Positions 55,910 to 63,643 of a stretch of DNA of 64,000 nucleotides are shown piece after piece. The notes beneath the pieces were generated by a model that was not told the origin of the DNA, made no database searches, and saw only the letters and a list, made by a program, of their open reading frames with translations. Position 1 is the stretch's first letter; each line of letters starts with the position of its first letter. A program made the translations under genes and the position numbers. This DNA is from JBCAXA01 sp038534295 (lineage in GTDB: Bacteria; Pseudomonadota; Gammaproteobacteria; Steroidobacterales; Woeseiaceae): assembly GCA_038534295.1 (NCBI GenBank), contig JBCAXA010000006.1, forward strand, positions 62,001-126,000, read 5' to 3'.

Positions 55910-56392
55910 ATGGTGGCGAGCCTCGTCGTAAACGGTCAAACCCACACGTTCGATGTCGATCCTGACATGCCGCTGTTATGGGTTTTGCGCGATGAGCTGG
56001 GCATCGTCGGTCCCAAGTTCGGCTGCGGTATTGGCATCTGTGGGGCCTGCACCGTCCATTTGAGCGGTCAGCCGGTTCGCGCCTGCAAGTTGCGAGTCCG
56101 TGACGTTCACGGCGCGGTTACGACAATCGAAGGTCTGAGCAATGCCGAGACGCTCCATGCCGTGCAGCGCGCGTGGATCGACGAGCAAGTGGCACAGTGC
56201 GGCTATTGCCAGCCCGGCCAGATCATGACGGCTGTTGCGCTGCTCGCGGAGACGCCGACACCGACCGATGACGCTATCGATCGTGCCTTTCGCGGCAACC
56301 TCTGTCGCTGCGGCACCTATCCGCGGATTCGCAAAGCGATCCGGACCGCTGCAGTCGCGTTGGCGAGCAAGTCTCGTCTTGGCGAAGCATGA
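55910..56392 (+). CDS. [2Fe-2S] subunit of a molybdenum hydroxylase (isoquinoline 1-oxidoreductase alpha-like)
   Basis: A 160-residue iron-sulfur protein of the xanthine oxidase superfamily. A plant-type ferredoxin domain has Cys39, Cys44, Cys47 and Cys59 (GCGIGICGACTVH), and a helical second cluster domain has Cys97, Cys100, Cys132 and Cys134 (QCGYCQPGQ and NLCRCGTY). It passes electrons from the molybdenum subunit downstream. The ATG at 55910 has GGAG a few bases upstream; an open frame extends further up without family similarity. It overlaps the next gene by 4 bases. Confidence 0.92.
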   Translation: MVASLVVNGQTHTFDVDPDMPLLWVLRDELGIVGPKFGCGIGICGACTVHLSGQPVRACKLRVRDVHGAVTTIEGLSNAETLHAVQRAWIDEQVAQCGYCQPGQIMTAVALLAETPTPTDDAIDRAFRGNLCRCGTYPRIRKAIRTAAVALASKSRLGEA

Positions 56393-58593
56393 TTTCCCGG
56401 CGACGACTGGTGCTGGCGTCGGCAATCGTTGCCGGCGGCGTCGCCATTGGGTATCGCGCCATGCCGCGCGGCAATTTGCCGCGCAAGCTCCCGGACTCGA
56501 TACCGCTGGCGCCAGGAGAGGTCGCGTTGACTCCATACGTCGTGGTCGACGCGCGCGGAATAGCCATCATCGCGCCGCGCGCTGAGATGGGGCAGGGCAT
56601 TCACACGACGTTGGCGGCGTTGGTCGCGGAGGAGCTCGACGTCGAGCTGGCTGCCGTGCGAGTCATACACGGTCCGGCGTCGGAACACTACGCGAACGAA
56701 TTCATGTTCGGTAAGCGCAAATTCCCAGACCGGGTACATCGCAAGCCGGCACAGGCGACGATCGCACAGTCGTCGATCCGCGATGCGTTCGTCAAAATGC
56801 GCAGGGCCGGCGCTGCTGCTCGCCATGTTTTGATTCAAGCGGCCGCCGCGCGACTCGGCCTGGAACCCGACACGCTGCGCACGGCCTCTGGTGTCGTTAT
56901 TGCACCGGACGGGCAGCGTCTTTCCTACGAGTCGCTGGCGGAGCAGGCTTCGACTTCGCCCGTACCGCAAGATCTACCGCTCAAACCGACAGCCGAGTGG
57001 CGCTTGCTCGGGCGATCGTTACCGCGCGTCGACATGGTCGCCAAGTGTACCGGGACTGCCGAGTACGCCATGGACGTCGCGCTGCCGAACCTCGTCTTTG
57101 CTGCGGTCAAACGCAACCCGAGTATCGATGCGCCCGTGGTTTCGATGGATGCCTCAAAGGCCGAACGCATGCGCGGCGTCGAACGCGTCGTGCCAATTCG
57201 CGATGGTGCCATCGTGATTGCCACCAACACGTGGTACGCCATGCAAGCGGCCGAACGTATCCAGTTCGAGTGGGCGAGCGCAGATTATCCCGATCACATC
57301 GACGGTCATCGCGAGGAGCTGCAACGTGCGCTCGACAGGGAGCCGTATTTCGTGGCGTTGGACCGCGGCAATGTGGAGGCCGCGCCAGGCCCGAGCGCTG
57401 TGACTATCACCGGTGCGTATTCCGTGCCGTATCTCAGCCACGCCACGATGGAACCGCTGAACGCAACGGCGTGGTATCGCGAAGGTCGTCTGGATGTCTG
57501 GGCCGGCAATCAGGCCCCGACACTGGCACGACGGGTCGCCATGCGCGCATCCGGGCTCGAGCGCGATCAGGTCCACGTTCACACGACGTATATGGGCGGT
57601 GGCTTTGGCCGACGTTTCGAGCTGTACGAGGTGAAAGAGGCCGTCATTGCCGCGATGGCGATGAAAGGCCGACCGGTCCGATTGACCTACAGTCGCGAAG
57701 AAGACCTGACCCACGATGCGTACCGACCGATGGCGGCGGCCGAGTTCCGGGCAAGCGTCCGCGACGGCGTACCGGTCATGCTCGATCTGAAGCTGTCGTC
57801 GGCGTCGCTGTATGGGTCGGGGCGGCGGCGTGAGCACATCGTTTTGAACGAGCCTGACAAGGGAACGCCGCGCAAAGACACGCACATAACGATGGGTGCG
57901 ACCGAGCAGCCCTACCGAATTTCGAACCATCGCGTGCGGGCGTACCTCGCCGAACGACCGCTGCCGGTCGGGTGGTGGCGATCCGTCGGTGAATCGCAAA
58001 ATGCATATTTCATGGAAAGCATCGTCGACGAGATCGCGGTTGCGTCCGGTAGCGACCCGCTCGAGATGCGTCTCTCCATGCTCGAGCACGAGCCGAGCCG
58101 AGCCGTTTTGAATGCCGTCGCGGAGCTGTCGGATTGGGGACGCAAACTGCCTCGAGGGCACGGCCGAGGTTTGGCGTATTGCTTATCGTCGGATGCGGCG
58201 ACGGCCCAGATCGTTGAAGTTCGCGCCGACAGGGAGGGCGTGCGTTTGGTGCGTGCGTGGGCCGCTGTGGACGTTGGTATTGCGCTTGATCCCGGCAATC
58301 TCGAGTCGCAGGTGCAGGGTTCGCTGATGTTCGGCCTCAGCGCTGCCATATTCGGTGAGGTCAATGTCGCCGACGGTGCCGTGCAAGAACGCAATTTCGA
58401 CACGTACCCCTTGCTGCAGATGCATCATGCCCCGCACGTGGACGTGGCCATCCTAGAAAGCGGTGAGGAGATTTTCGGTGCTGGCGAATGCGCAACGGCG
58501 ACGGCGGCGCCGGCACTCGGCAACGCGATTTTCGCGGCAACCGGGCGGCGGATTCGCGATCTGCCGTTCAGGCGTCACGTTCGGTTTGTTTAG
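56389..58593 (+). CDS. Molybdopterin-binding subunit of a molybdenum hydroxylase (isoquinoline 1-oxidoreductase beta-like)
   Basis: A 734-residue catalytic subunit of the xanthine dehydrogenase superfamily. The N-terminus has SRRRLVLASAIVAGG, a Tat-like signal (residues 3-17) also seen in IorB-type subunits. MGQGIHTTLAALVAEEL (near 65-81), GGGFGRRFELYE and the C-terminal GAGECATATAAPALGNAIFAATG with the active-site Glu (near 700) are cofactor or catalytic motifs. There is no FAD subunit gene, so electrons probably go to a cytochrome, as in IorAB. The substrate is unknown. Confidence 0.9.
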   Translation: MISRRRLVLASAIVAGGVAIGYRAMPRGNLPRKLPDSIPLAPGEVALTPYVVVDARGIAIIAPRAEMGQGIHTTLAALVAEELDVELAAVRVIHGPASEHYANEFMFGKRKFPDRVHRKPAQATIAQSSIRDAFVKMRRAGAAARHVLIQAAAARLGLEPDTLRTASGVVIAPDGQRLSYESLAEQASTSPVPQDLPLKPTAEWRLLGRSLPRVDMVAKCTGTAEYAMDVALPNLVFAAVKRNPSIDAPVVSMDASKAERMRGVERVVPIRDGAIVIATNTWYAMQAAERIQFEWASADYPDHIDGHREELQRALDREPYFVALDRGNVEAAPGPSAVTITGAYSVPYLSHATMEPLNATAWYREGRLDVWAGNQAPTLARRVAMRASGLERDQVHVHTTYMGGGFGRRFELYEVKEAVIAAMAMKGRPVRLTYSREEDLTHDAYRPMAAAEFRASVRDGVPVMLDLKLSSASLYGSGRRREHIVLNEPDKGTPRKDTHITMGATEQPYRISNHRVRAYLAERPLPVGWWRSVGESQNAYFMESIVDEIAVASGSDPLEMRLSMLEHEPSRAVLNAVAELSDWGRKLPRGHGRGLAYCLSSDAATAQIVEVRADREGVRLVRAWAAVDVGIALDPGNLESQVQGSLMFGLSAAIFGEVNVADGAVQERNFDTYPLLQMHHAPHVDVAILESGEEIFGAGECATATAAPALGNAIFAATGRRIRDLPFRRHVRFV

Positions 58594-58594
58594 A

Positions 58595-58666
58595 GGGTGG
58601 GATTGCCTGCGCCGCTTCGCGGCTCGGCGGTCTCGCCCGGCAACGCCGGGCTCGGCTCGAACCCGG
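58595..58666 (-). repeat. Split T-arm module 1 with GC-rich hairpins
   Basis: GGGTGGGATT (58595-58604) and TCGAACCC (58657-58664) are the two halves of the tRNA-Ser T-arm (contiguous in the real gene at 58754-58770) but are here separated by 52 bases. Inside are two hairpins: GCCGC-TTC-GCGGC (58611-58623) and GCCCGG-5-CCGGGC (58635-58651). They directly follow the molybdenum subunit stop and may also end its transcript. An inverted half T-arm GGGTTCGA follows at 58682-58689. Confidence 0.55.
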
Positions 58667-58744
58667 TTGTTCGATGTTCGTGGGTTCGAATTTCTTTTCG
58701 ATTTTGCGTTGGAGTAGCTTTGGAGTTTTCGTCGTGCGAGCGGC

Positions 58745-58835
58745 TGGCGGAGAGGGTGGGATTCGAACCCACGAAGGGCTATTAACCCTTGCTGGTTTTC
58801 AAGACCAGTGCATTCAACCGCTCTGCCACCTCTCC
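58745..58835 (-). tRNA. tRNA-Ser (anticodon UGA)
   Basis: Read on the minus strand the acceptor 5' half is GGAGAGG (58835-58829) and the 3' half CCUCUCC-G-CCA ends at 58745; CCA is encoded. The anticodon stem is CUGGU/ACCAG around the loop CUUGAAA, giving anticodon UGA. The long variable arm (AAGGGUUAAUAGCCCUU), typical of tRNA-Ser, and the T-arm GUGGGUUCGAAUCCCAC are intact. Confidence 0.95.
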
Positions 58836-58878
58836 GAATTGTCGTCCTGCCGCAACCCCACCGGGTGGGATTGACTCG
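58798..58878. repeat. Direct repeat, copy 1 (5' half of tRNA-Ser plus upstream flank)
   Basis: Eighty-one bases, repeated at 58986-59066 with one mismatch (58807). It covers the anticodon loop, D-arm and 5' acceptor of tRNA-Ser and then 43 bases of upstream flank ending GGGTGGGATTGACTCG. Confidence 0.85.
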
Positions 58879-58962
58879 CGCCGTCCCTGGCGCTCGCCCT
58901 ACGGGCGAACTCGCGTTGCTCGTTCGTCCAAATCGGCCGTCCTGCCGATTTGTCGAACCCGG
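58863..58962 (-). repeat. Split T-arm module 2 with hairpins
   Basis: GGGTGGGATT (58863-58872) and TCGAACCC (58953-58960) again flank an insert, here 80 bases. Inside are TCGCCC-TAC-GGGCGA (58894-58908) and AAATCGG-8-CCGATTT (58930-58951). The same two T-arm halves as in module 1 border an unrelated insert. Confidence 0.55.
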
Positions 58963-59023
58963 GAAGGGCTCAACGCTTGCTGGGGTTCAAGACCCGTGCA
59001 TTCAACCGCTCTGCCACCTCTCC
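58953..59023 (-). pseudogene. tRNA-Ser pseudogene (degenerate copy of the tRNA-Ser above)
   Basis: On the minus strand the acceptor 5' half, D-arm and UGA anticodon loop match the real tRNA-Ser. The anticodon stem has two mismatches (CGGGU against CCCAG), the variable arm has lost 2 bases, and the T-arm breaks off after GGGUUCGA. The 3' acceptor and CCA do not follow directly. It cannot fold as a working tRNA. Confidence 0.75.
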
Positions 59024-59066
59024 GAATTGTCGTCCTGCCGCAACCCCACCGGGTGGGATTGACTCG
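58986..59066. repeat. Direct repeat, copy 2
   Basis: The second copy of the 81-base repeat at 58798-58878. It is part of the degenerate tRNA-Ser copy and its flank. Confidence 0.85.
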
Positions 59067-59211
59067 TATGCGACCGACCGGTCGGCCGCGCGGGGTCGAG
59101 ATTGTCGCGTCTGCAACACATAACCGCAACCGGGGACCTGAACCTGCTGGTGCCGTGGCAGACGTCGCGGTAGCGTAGTCCCAGAGTTTGACGTGGCGGA
59201 GGGGGAGACCG

Positions 59212-59709
59212 ATGCGGATATTAACGACACTGATACTGCTGTTGTTGGCGGGAGCAGCGAGCGGCCAGGGTCGCTGCAGCGCCAAGGCCTTCAGCGGGTT
59301 TGATTTCTGGCTCGGCGACTGGACCGTTAAGACGGCTGACGGCACGGTCGCGGGCCAAAATCGCATCGACAAGCGTGATGGCGGTTGCGTGCTGATCGAG
59401 CGCTGGAGCAGCGCGAGCGGCGGCAGCGGCACCAGCTTGAACTATTTCGATGTGGCCGCAGATCAATGGGTGCAGGTGTGGGGCGGTTCCGGTGGCAGCC
59501 AGATCGTTATCCGCGGTGGCCTCACTGATGGCAGTATGGTGCTGACTGGTACGCTGACGACCGTCGGAGACGGCAGCAGCGTGCCGTTTCGCGGTACCTG
59601 GACGCCACTCGAGGATGGCCGGGTTCGGCAGTTCTTCGAACAGTCGCTGGATGACGGCGACACCTGGCAACCTTGGTTCGAGGGCTTTTATGAAAAGGCG
59701 CCGCCTTAG
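59212..59709 (+). CDS. Exported DUF1579-like beta-barrel protein
   Basis: A 165-residue protein with a signal peptide (about residues 1-19, ending ASG). The mature part has FDFWLGDWTV near its start, then alternating strands, a WGGSGGSQIVIRGG segment and a WQPWFEGFYEK end. The pattern resembles secreted lipocalin-like proteins of the DUF1579 type. A strong GGAGGGGGAG lies just before the ATG. The ligand or function is unknown. Confidence 0.7.
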   Translation: MRILTTLILLLLAGAASGQGRCSAKAFSGFDFWLGDWTVKTADGTVAGQNRIDKRDGGCVLIERWSSASGGSGTSLNYFDVAADQWVQVWGGSGGSQIVIRGGLTDGSMVLTGTLTTVGDGSSVPFRGTWTPLEDGRVRQFFEQSLDDGDTWQPWFEGFYEKAPP

Positions 59710-59721
59710 GATGCGACATTG

Positions 59722-59985
59722 ATGAAACAACAGCGAGGCTTTAACCCCGTCGGCAATCCGATCGTCAACGCAGTGACGATGGTTCTCGGCGCAATCGCCT
59801 TGATTGCGGCAATCGCGTTTGCGTCGGTTGCGTTCGTTATTTTCCTGATCGCCGCGGTCGTGTTTGTGAGCTTCGTTGCACTCCGTGTTTGGTGGATCGG
59901 GAGAAAGATGCCGAAGCGGCCATCGACAGAGGGCGACATTATCGAGGTTGAGTACGAGGTTATTGAGCGTCGCCGCGACCCATAG
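59722..59985 (+). CDS. Small membrane protein of unknown function
   Basis: An 87-residue protein with a long hydrophobic segment (about residues 17-60, probably two helices), a basic turn (GRKMPKRPS) and an acidic-to-basic tail (IIEVEYEVIERRRDP). It starts 12 bases after the previous stop, so the two are probably co-transcribed. A TTG one codon upstream is a less likely start. Confidence 0.65.
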   Translation: MKQQRGFNPVGNPIVNAVTMVLGAIALIAAIAFASVAFVIFLIAAVVFVSFVALRVWWIGRKMPKRPSTEGDIIEVEYEVIERRRDP

Positions 59986-60048
59986 CGTTGAGACGCATCA
60001 AGTCGCACTTATGGTTCAGCGCGTGCAAACCGGTTAAGCTCGCGACCC

Positions 60049-60630
60049 GTGGTTACGCGCGCCCCGTTAGACAGACAAACACGTATCCGCAAGCGGGTCA
60101 TTACGATCGGCTTGTACCTCGTCATTCTGGTCGGCCTCGCGTGGTTTTTCGAATCGCAGTCGACGACCACGATCATTTTCGTTCGACACGCCGAGAAAGA
60201 GACAACCGGTGAGGATCCCGGTTTGACCGAAGCGGGCAAAGCCCGAGCCCGCGAACTTAACCGAATCATGCAAATTGTCGATGTGGATCGCAGCGTCGAC
60301 GAAGTCTTTTCAACGCAATTTCGCCGCACCCAAGAGACCGTCCGGCCGCTTGCCGTGAGTCTCGGCAAAGACGTGCATCCCTACGATGCGTCTGACACCG
60401 TTGGTGTGCTGGAGACGATACTCAGTGAGCACCGCGGCAAGATCAGCTTAGTCGCGGCGCACAGCAACACGATTCGACCGATGATCGAAGAGCTTGGCGG
60501 TAGCAAGCTGCTGCCCGACATCGAAGAGAATGAGTACGACAATATCTACGTTGTCGTCATACCGTGGTTCGGCAAAGTAAAAACGCTGCGCTTTACCTAC
60601 GGCGAGCGTTACGCGCCGGTATCGAACTAG
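60049..60630 (+). CDS. Membrane-anchored histidine phosphatase family protein
   Basis: A 193-residue protein. One transmembrane helix lies near residues 17-35. The phosphoglycerate mutase/SixA-like domain follows with catalytic FVRHAEK (Arg46, His47), TQFRRTQET and the second His in VAAHSNTIRP. The start is GTG at 60049; an ATG just upstream runs into a stop. The active site should face the periplasm. The substrate is unknown. The end overlaps bcp by 4 bases. Confidence 0.83.
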   Translation: MVTRAPLDRQTRIRKRVITIGLYLVILVGLAWFFESQSTTTIIFVRHAEKETTGEDPGLTEAGKARARELNRIMQIVDVDRSVDEVFSTQFRRTQETVRPLAVSLGKDVHPYDASDTVGVLETILSEHRGKISLVAAHSNTIRPMIEELGGSKLLPDIEENEYDNIYVVVIPWFGKVKTLRFTYGERYAPVSN

Positions 60631-61094
60631 CTCGCAGCGGCGTTTGCGCGTTCAGCGATCGCTTTTTCGATAAACGCCGCGTGGCGTTCAATGCGCACGT
60701 CCGCTAAGACGGCATCGAGGATGTTGCCGTCTTGGCCGATCAGAAATGTCGCGCGCCGCGTGCCCATTCCAAACGGACCATCGACGTCGTAGGCTTTGAT
60801 CGCAATTTTGTCAGGGTCGCAAAGCAACGGAAACGGCAGGTCGAATTTGTCGGCGAAGCGGCGATGCGTGTCGCCGTCCTGGGGGCTAACCCCAATGACA
60901 GTTAGGCCGACTTTCGTAATGTCGTCGTGGATGTCGCGAATCTGACAGGCTTCCTTGGTGCAGCCTGGCGTGAAATCGGCCGGATAAAAATAAAGAATCA
61001 GCGGCCCATTGGCGATTACGTCGCCAAGGCGATACGTCGTGCCATGAGCGTCGGGGAGTTCGAAATCGGGTGCGCTTGTGCCGGGTTGCAACAT
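60627..61094 (-). CDS. bcp: Thioredoxin-dependent peroxiredoxin, Bcp type
   Basis: A 155-residue peroxiredoxin that reduces hydrogen peroxide and organic peroxides. The active-site motif DFTPGCTKEAC gives the peroxidatic Cys45 and resolving Cys50. YFYPADFTPGC and RATFLIGQDG are typical. It is complete and convergent with the histidine phosphatase. Confidence 0.95.
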   Translation of the reverse strand: MLQPGTSAPDFELPDAHGTTYRLGDVIANGPLILYFYPADFTPGCTKEACQIRDIHDDITKVGLTVIGVSPQDGDTHRRFADKFDLPFPLLCDPDKIAIKAYDVDGPFGMGTRRATFLIGQDGNILDAVLADVRIERHAAFIEKAIAERANAAAS

Positions 61095-61212
61095 GACGAG
61101 ACCTCACTTGTCGAACGGTCATTATCGCATGGGTGGGGGCGTCCAGAATGAATACAAGCGCGGCCGTGCTTGTTGTGTGCATATCTAGGACGGTAAGCGA
61201 TAATGGCGGCAA

Positions 61213-61289
61213 GCCCCGGTAGCTCAGCAGGATAGAGCATCAGATTCCTAATCTGAGGGTCCCATGTTCGAATCATGGTCGGGGCGCCA
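61213..61289 (+). tRNA. tRNA-Arg (anticodon CCU)
   Basis: The acceptor GCCCCGG pairs with UCGGGGC (one G-U), the anticodon stem CAGAU/AUCUG encloses UUCCUAA with anticodon CCU, and the T-arm CAUGUUCGAAUCAUG is normal. CCA is encoded (61287-61289). A GATAAT -10-like box is at 61199-61204. Confidence 0.95.
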
Positions 61290-61608
61290 ATTCACTGCAG
61301 TCCTGCTATCGCCTTAGGGCGCTTTCGCGTCAGTAGGAGTGCGAGGGCGAGCGCTCGTGCACGGTTTTTGACACTGGTGTCAGCGAATTCCACCGAGCCT
61401 AGCGGGTCGAGCCGGTCAGAGATCGCCGCTTTGCGTGCAGCGCCGGATGACAACAGCGGCTCGCCAAACGTATGATGAGGTGAATCAAGTGCTTGATAAA
61501 TCTGCCGTTAACATAATCGAAACGCAATAAACAACCAAACTCGGCAGGGCAGTCGCCGCATTTGTTCTTGAGCGGGACCGCCGAACAAAAACGACAAGGG
61601 TCTACGTC
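61290..61608. other. 319-base spacer between tRNA-Arg and ppk2
   Basis: No gene is supported. A possible promoter for ppk2 lies at 61489-61517. No integrase or tRNA 3' end repeat was seen next to the tRNA. Confidence 0.5.
61489..61517 (+). promoter_or_regulatory. Candidate promoter for the class I-like PPK2 gene
   Basis: GTGCTT (61489-61494), 17 bases, then CATAAT (61512-61517). The -10 is good and the -35 weak. The leader would be about 85 bases. Confidence 0.35.
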
Positions 61609-62622
61609 ATGGCGACCAGTGCGACGAAGGAAGGCGTTAGGGACAAAGCGCGCGCGCAGCCCGAAGATGACACGGCAGGCGCAGAGACACCAAAGATCGC
61701 GACACTCAAACAGAGTCCGCCCGGCACGCCGCTGACGCGGGAAGAGAAGATCGTCGGTAAGACACTCAAGAAGACCATGCCTCTCTCCGAGGAAGATCTG
61801 GCGAGCGTCAATACGAAGAAGGGTCTTTTGCAGCTTCTCAGCACGAAAAACGTCAACGTTACGAAAGCGCTGGTCAAGCTCCGTTACGAGCAGGAGCTCG
61901 AAAAACTGCAGATCGAACTCGTCAAGCTGCAGCGATCTGTGCAGCTCGACGGTCGCCGTGTAGCGATAATTTTCGAGGGACGGGACGCCGCCGGCAAAGG
62001 TGGCAGCATTCGCCGCTTCATCGAGCATTTGAACCCGCGGACCGCACGCGTCGTTGCGCTACCCAAACCCACCGAGCTACAGAAAGGCCAGTGGTACTTC
62101 CAGCGCTATGTCGAGCAGCTACCGAACCCCGGCGAAATCGTGTTCTTTGACCGGAGCTGGTACAACCGCGCTGTCGTTGAGCCGGTCATGGGTTTCTGTA
62201 CCGAGCCGCAGTACAAAGTGTTTATGCAGCAGGTGCCTGAATTCGAGCACATGCTGTACGAGGACAAGCTCGAACTCGTTAAATTCTGGTTCTCCATTTC
62301 GAAAGACGTGCAGGAATACCGCTTCGAGTCTCGCCGCGTCGATCCACTCAAGCAGTGGAAGCTCTCGCCAGTCGACGCAAAGGCTCAGGAGAACTGGGAT
62401 ACGTACACGCGTTACAAGAACGACATGTTTAGCCGCACGCACACCTCGTATGCGCCATGGATCATCGTCAAGGCGAACGACAAAAAACGCGCTCGCGTTG
62501 AAAGCATGCGCCACGTCCTATCGACGCTCGAGTACACGGGCAAGGACCAGCCATGCACACACCTCTCGCCCGATCCAGACATTGTGCTTCGCTATCATCG
62601 CTCGCAGCTGAGTATCGACTAG
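61609..62622 (+). CDS. ppk2: Polyphosphate kinase 2 (class I-like)
   Basis: A 337-residue PPK2 that uses polyphosphate to phosphorylate nucleoside diphosphates (or the reverse). An unstructured N-terminal 45 residues and a helical linker (about 80-112) precede the P-loop GRDAAGKGG at residues 124-132. Then come FFDRSWYNRAVVEPVMGFC (Walker B and lid) and FSISKDVQEYRFESRR. GRDAAGKGG and the GTDP-type overall pattern fit class I (Pseudomonas PA0141-like). A class III-like homologue lies at 7.7 kb. Confidence 0.9.
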   Translation: MATSATKEGVRDKARAQPEDDTAGAETPKIATLKQSPPGTPLTREEKIVGKTLKKTMPLSEEDLASVNTKKGLLQLLSTKNVNVTKALVKLRYEQELEKLQIELVKLQRSVQLDGRRVAIIFEGRDAAGKGGSIRRFIEHLNPRTARVVALPKPTELQKGQWYFQRYVEQLPNPGEIVFFDRSWYNRAVVEPVMGFCTEPQYKVFMQQVPEFEHMLYEDKLELVKFWFSISKDVQEYRFESRRVDPLKQWKLSPVDAKAQENWDTYTRYKNDMFSRTHTSYAPWIIVKANDKKRARVESMRHVLSTLEYTGKDQPCTHLSPDPDIVLRYHRSQLSID

Positions 62623-62766
62623 CCTGTCTGCTGCCTGGGGTCCGGCCGGACTGGCGCCGAGGAGCGTTTGCACGCTGGTGGTGGCGTCAGTTGCGCCGGC
62701 GGTAACGTCAACAACGCCGTCGGCGAGCTCGGTTGAGCACCGCATGGGAACGGACCTTGGAGGCAC

Positions 62767-63516
62767 CTAAGCCGTGTCGGTACGTGTTGTCCTGCTGGTG
62801 ATCTGACGGCCGGTAAGCGCGATTGCCGCCGCCAGTAATAGGACGGCCCACGGCGACATCGGTATCGGTGCTGGTACCAGCGGCTGCACAATTTCGTTGA
62901 TGGCTGTCTGCAGTTCGGCGGTGGTCATAGCAATCTCGAAGACGCCGGCGCCACTGCTGGCGCCAGCGCCAGCGTCAGCCAACGACTGTAAGTACGCAGG
63001 GGCGCTATCGTCGCCGATACTGATGACGCTCACCGGAATACCGCTCTGAAACGAATCGGCTGCCGCTTGGACGGCGTCTGCTTCGCCGGTCGATCCCTGT
63101 GGATCGGCACAGGTGGCCGGCTGTCCGTCCGTCAACAGAATAATTTGCCGTTCACCGGGCGTACCCGCTAAGGCTGCGTTGGCGGCAACGATCGCTTCGC
63201 CCGTTGGCGCAAAGCTGCCCGGCGCTGCCGTGGCGAATAGGTTCTGCACGCCGACTGAACTTGCGGGTGCCGGCGCCGATTCAAGCTGCGGGCAGGGGAA
63301 ATTGCCGCCTTGATAGAGCGTGACGCCAAACGCTACCGACGCGGCGTTCGCCGTGATTGTCGTTGTTATCGCAGCCAGCGCGGCGTTGTAGCGAGTCGTT
63401 GCATCGAAGCTGCTGTTCATGCTGCCGCTGATATCGACCAGTAGCACAACCGTGGGATCGGCGAGCGCACGCACGGACCAACCGATGAGCAAAAGAATGG
63501 CCAGCGACTTTTTCAA
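62767..63516 (-). CDS. Exported VWA-domain protein with an IPTL-CTERM-like tail
   Basis: A 249-residue protein with a signal peptide (residues 1-19) and a von Willebrand factor A domain (about 21-195). The MIDAS motif DISGS (Asp28, Ser30, Ser32) and a second QIILLTDGQPA strand are intact. The C-terminus has PIPMSPWAVLLL, a hydrophobic helix and a basic end (RQITSRTTRT). That is the tripartite layout of PEP/IPTL-type sorting signals (motif, helix, basic cluster). The start is TTG at 63516. Partners are unknown. Confidence 0.78.
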   Translation of the reverse strand: MKKSLAILLLIGWSVRALADPTVVLLVDISGSMNSSFDATTRYNAALAAITTTITANAASVAFGVTLYQGGNFPCPQLESAPAPASSVGVQNLFATAAPGSFAPTGEAIVAANAALAGTPGERQIILLTDGQPATCADPQGSTGEADAVQAAADSFQSGIPVSVISIGDDSAPAYLQSLADAGAGASSGAGVFEIAMTTAELQTAINEIVQPLVPAPIPMSPWAVLLLAAAIALTGRQITSRTTRTDTA

Positions 63517-63643
63517 CAGGTTGTCCGATTCCGCGACTCGCCAACGCTAGCGCACCTATGTGACTGGCCTATGTCGTCCTGATTAGCGTTAGGGTACGTC
63601 GGCCGGTGTCAGGCCAGCGAAACTGGTTCGGGCGGGCGATTCG

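Larger units (their letters stand above)
58594..59211. other. Region of tRNA-Ser and tRNA-derived repeats
   Basis: No protein gene is supported in these 618 bases. The stretch contains tRNA-Ser(UGA), an 81-base direct repeat that copies the 5' half of that tRNA and its upstream flank, and modules with a split T-arm. Open frames here are translations of the tRNA on the wrong strand. Confidence 0.75.

Noticed and set aside
58953..59023. A second functional tRNA-Ser
   Set aside because: Two mismatches in the anticodon stem, a shortened variable arm and no contiguous T-arm or 3' acceptor.
59074..59085. Perfect 12-base palindrome CCGACCGGTCGG
   Set aside because: Short and GC-rich in a GC-rich genome, with no link to a gene start; may be chance.
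58488..59178. Open frames across the tRNA-Ser region that read like GGIRTHEG and QPLCHLSE proteins
   Set aside because: They translate the tRNA-Ser gene and its degenerate copy on the opposite strand; such peptides are a known annotation artefact.
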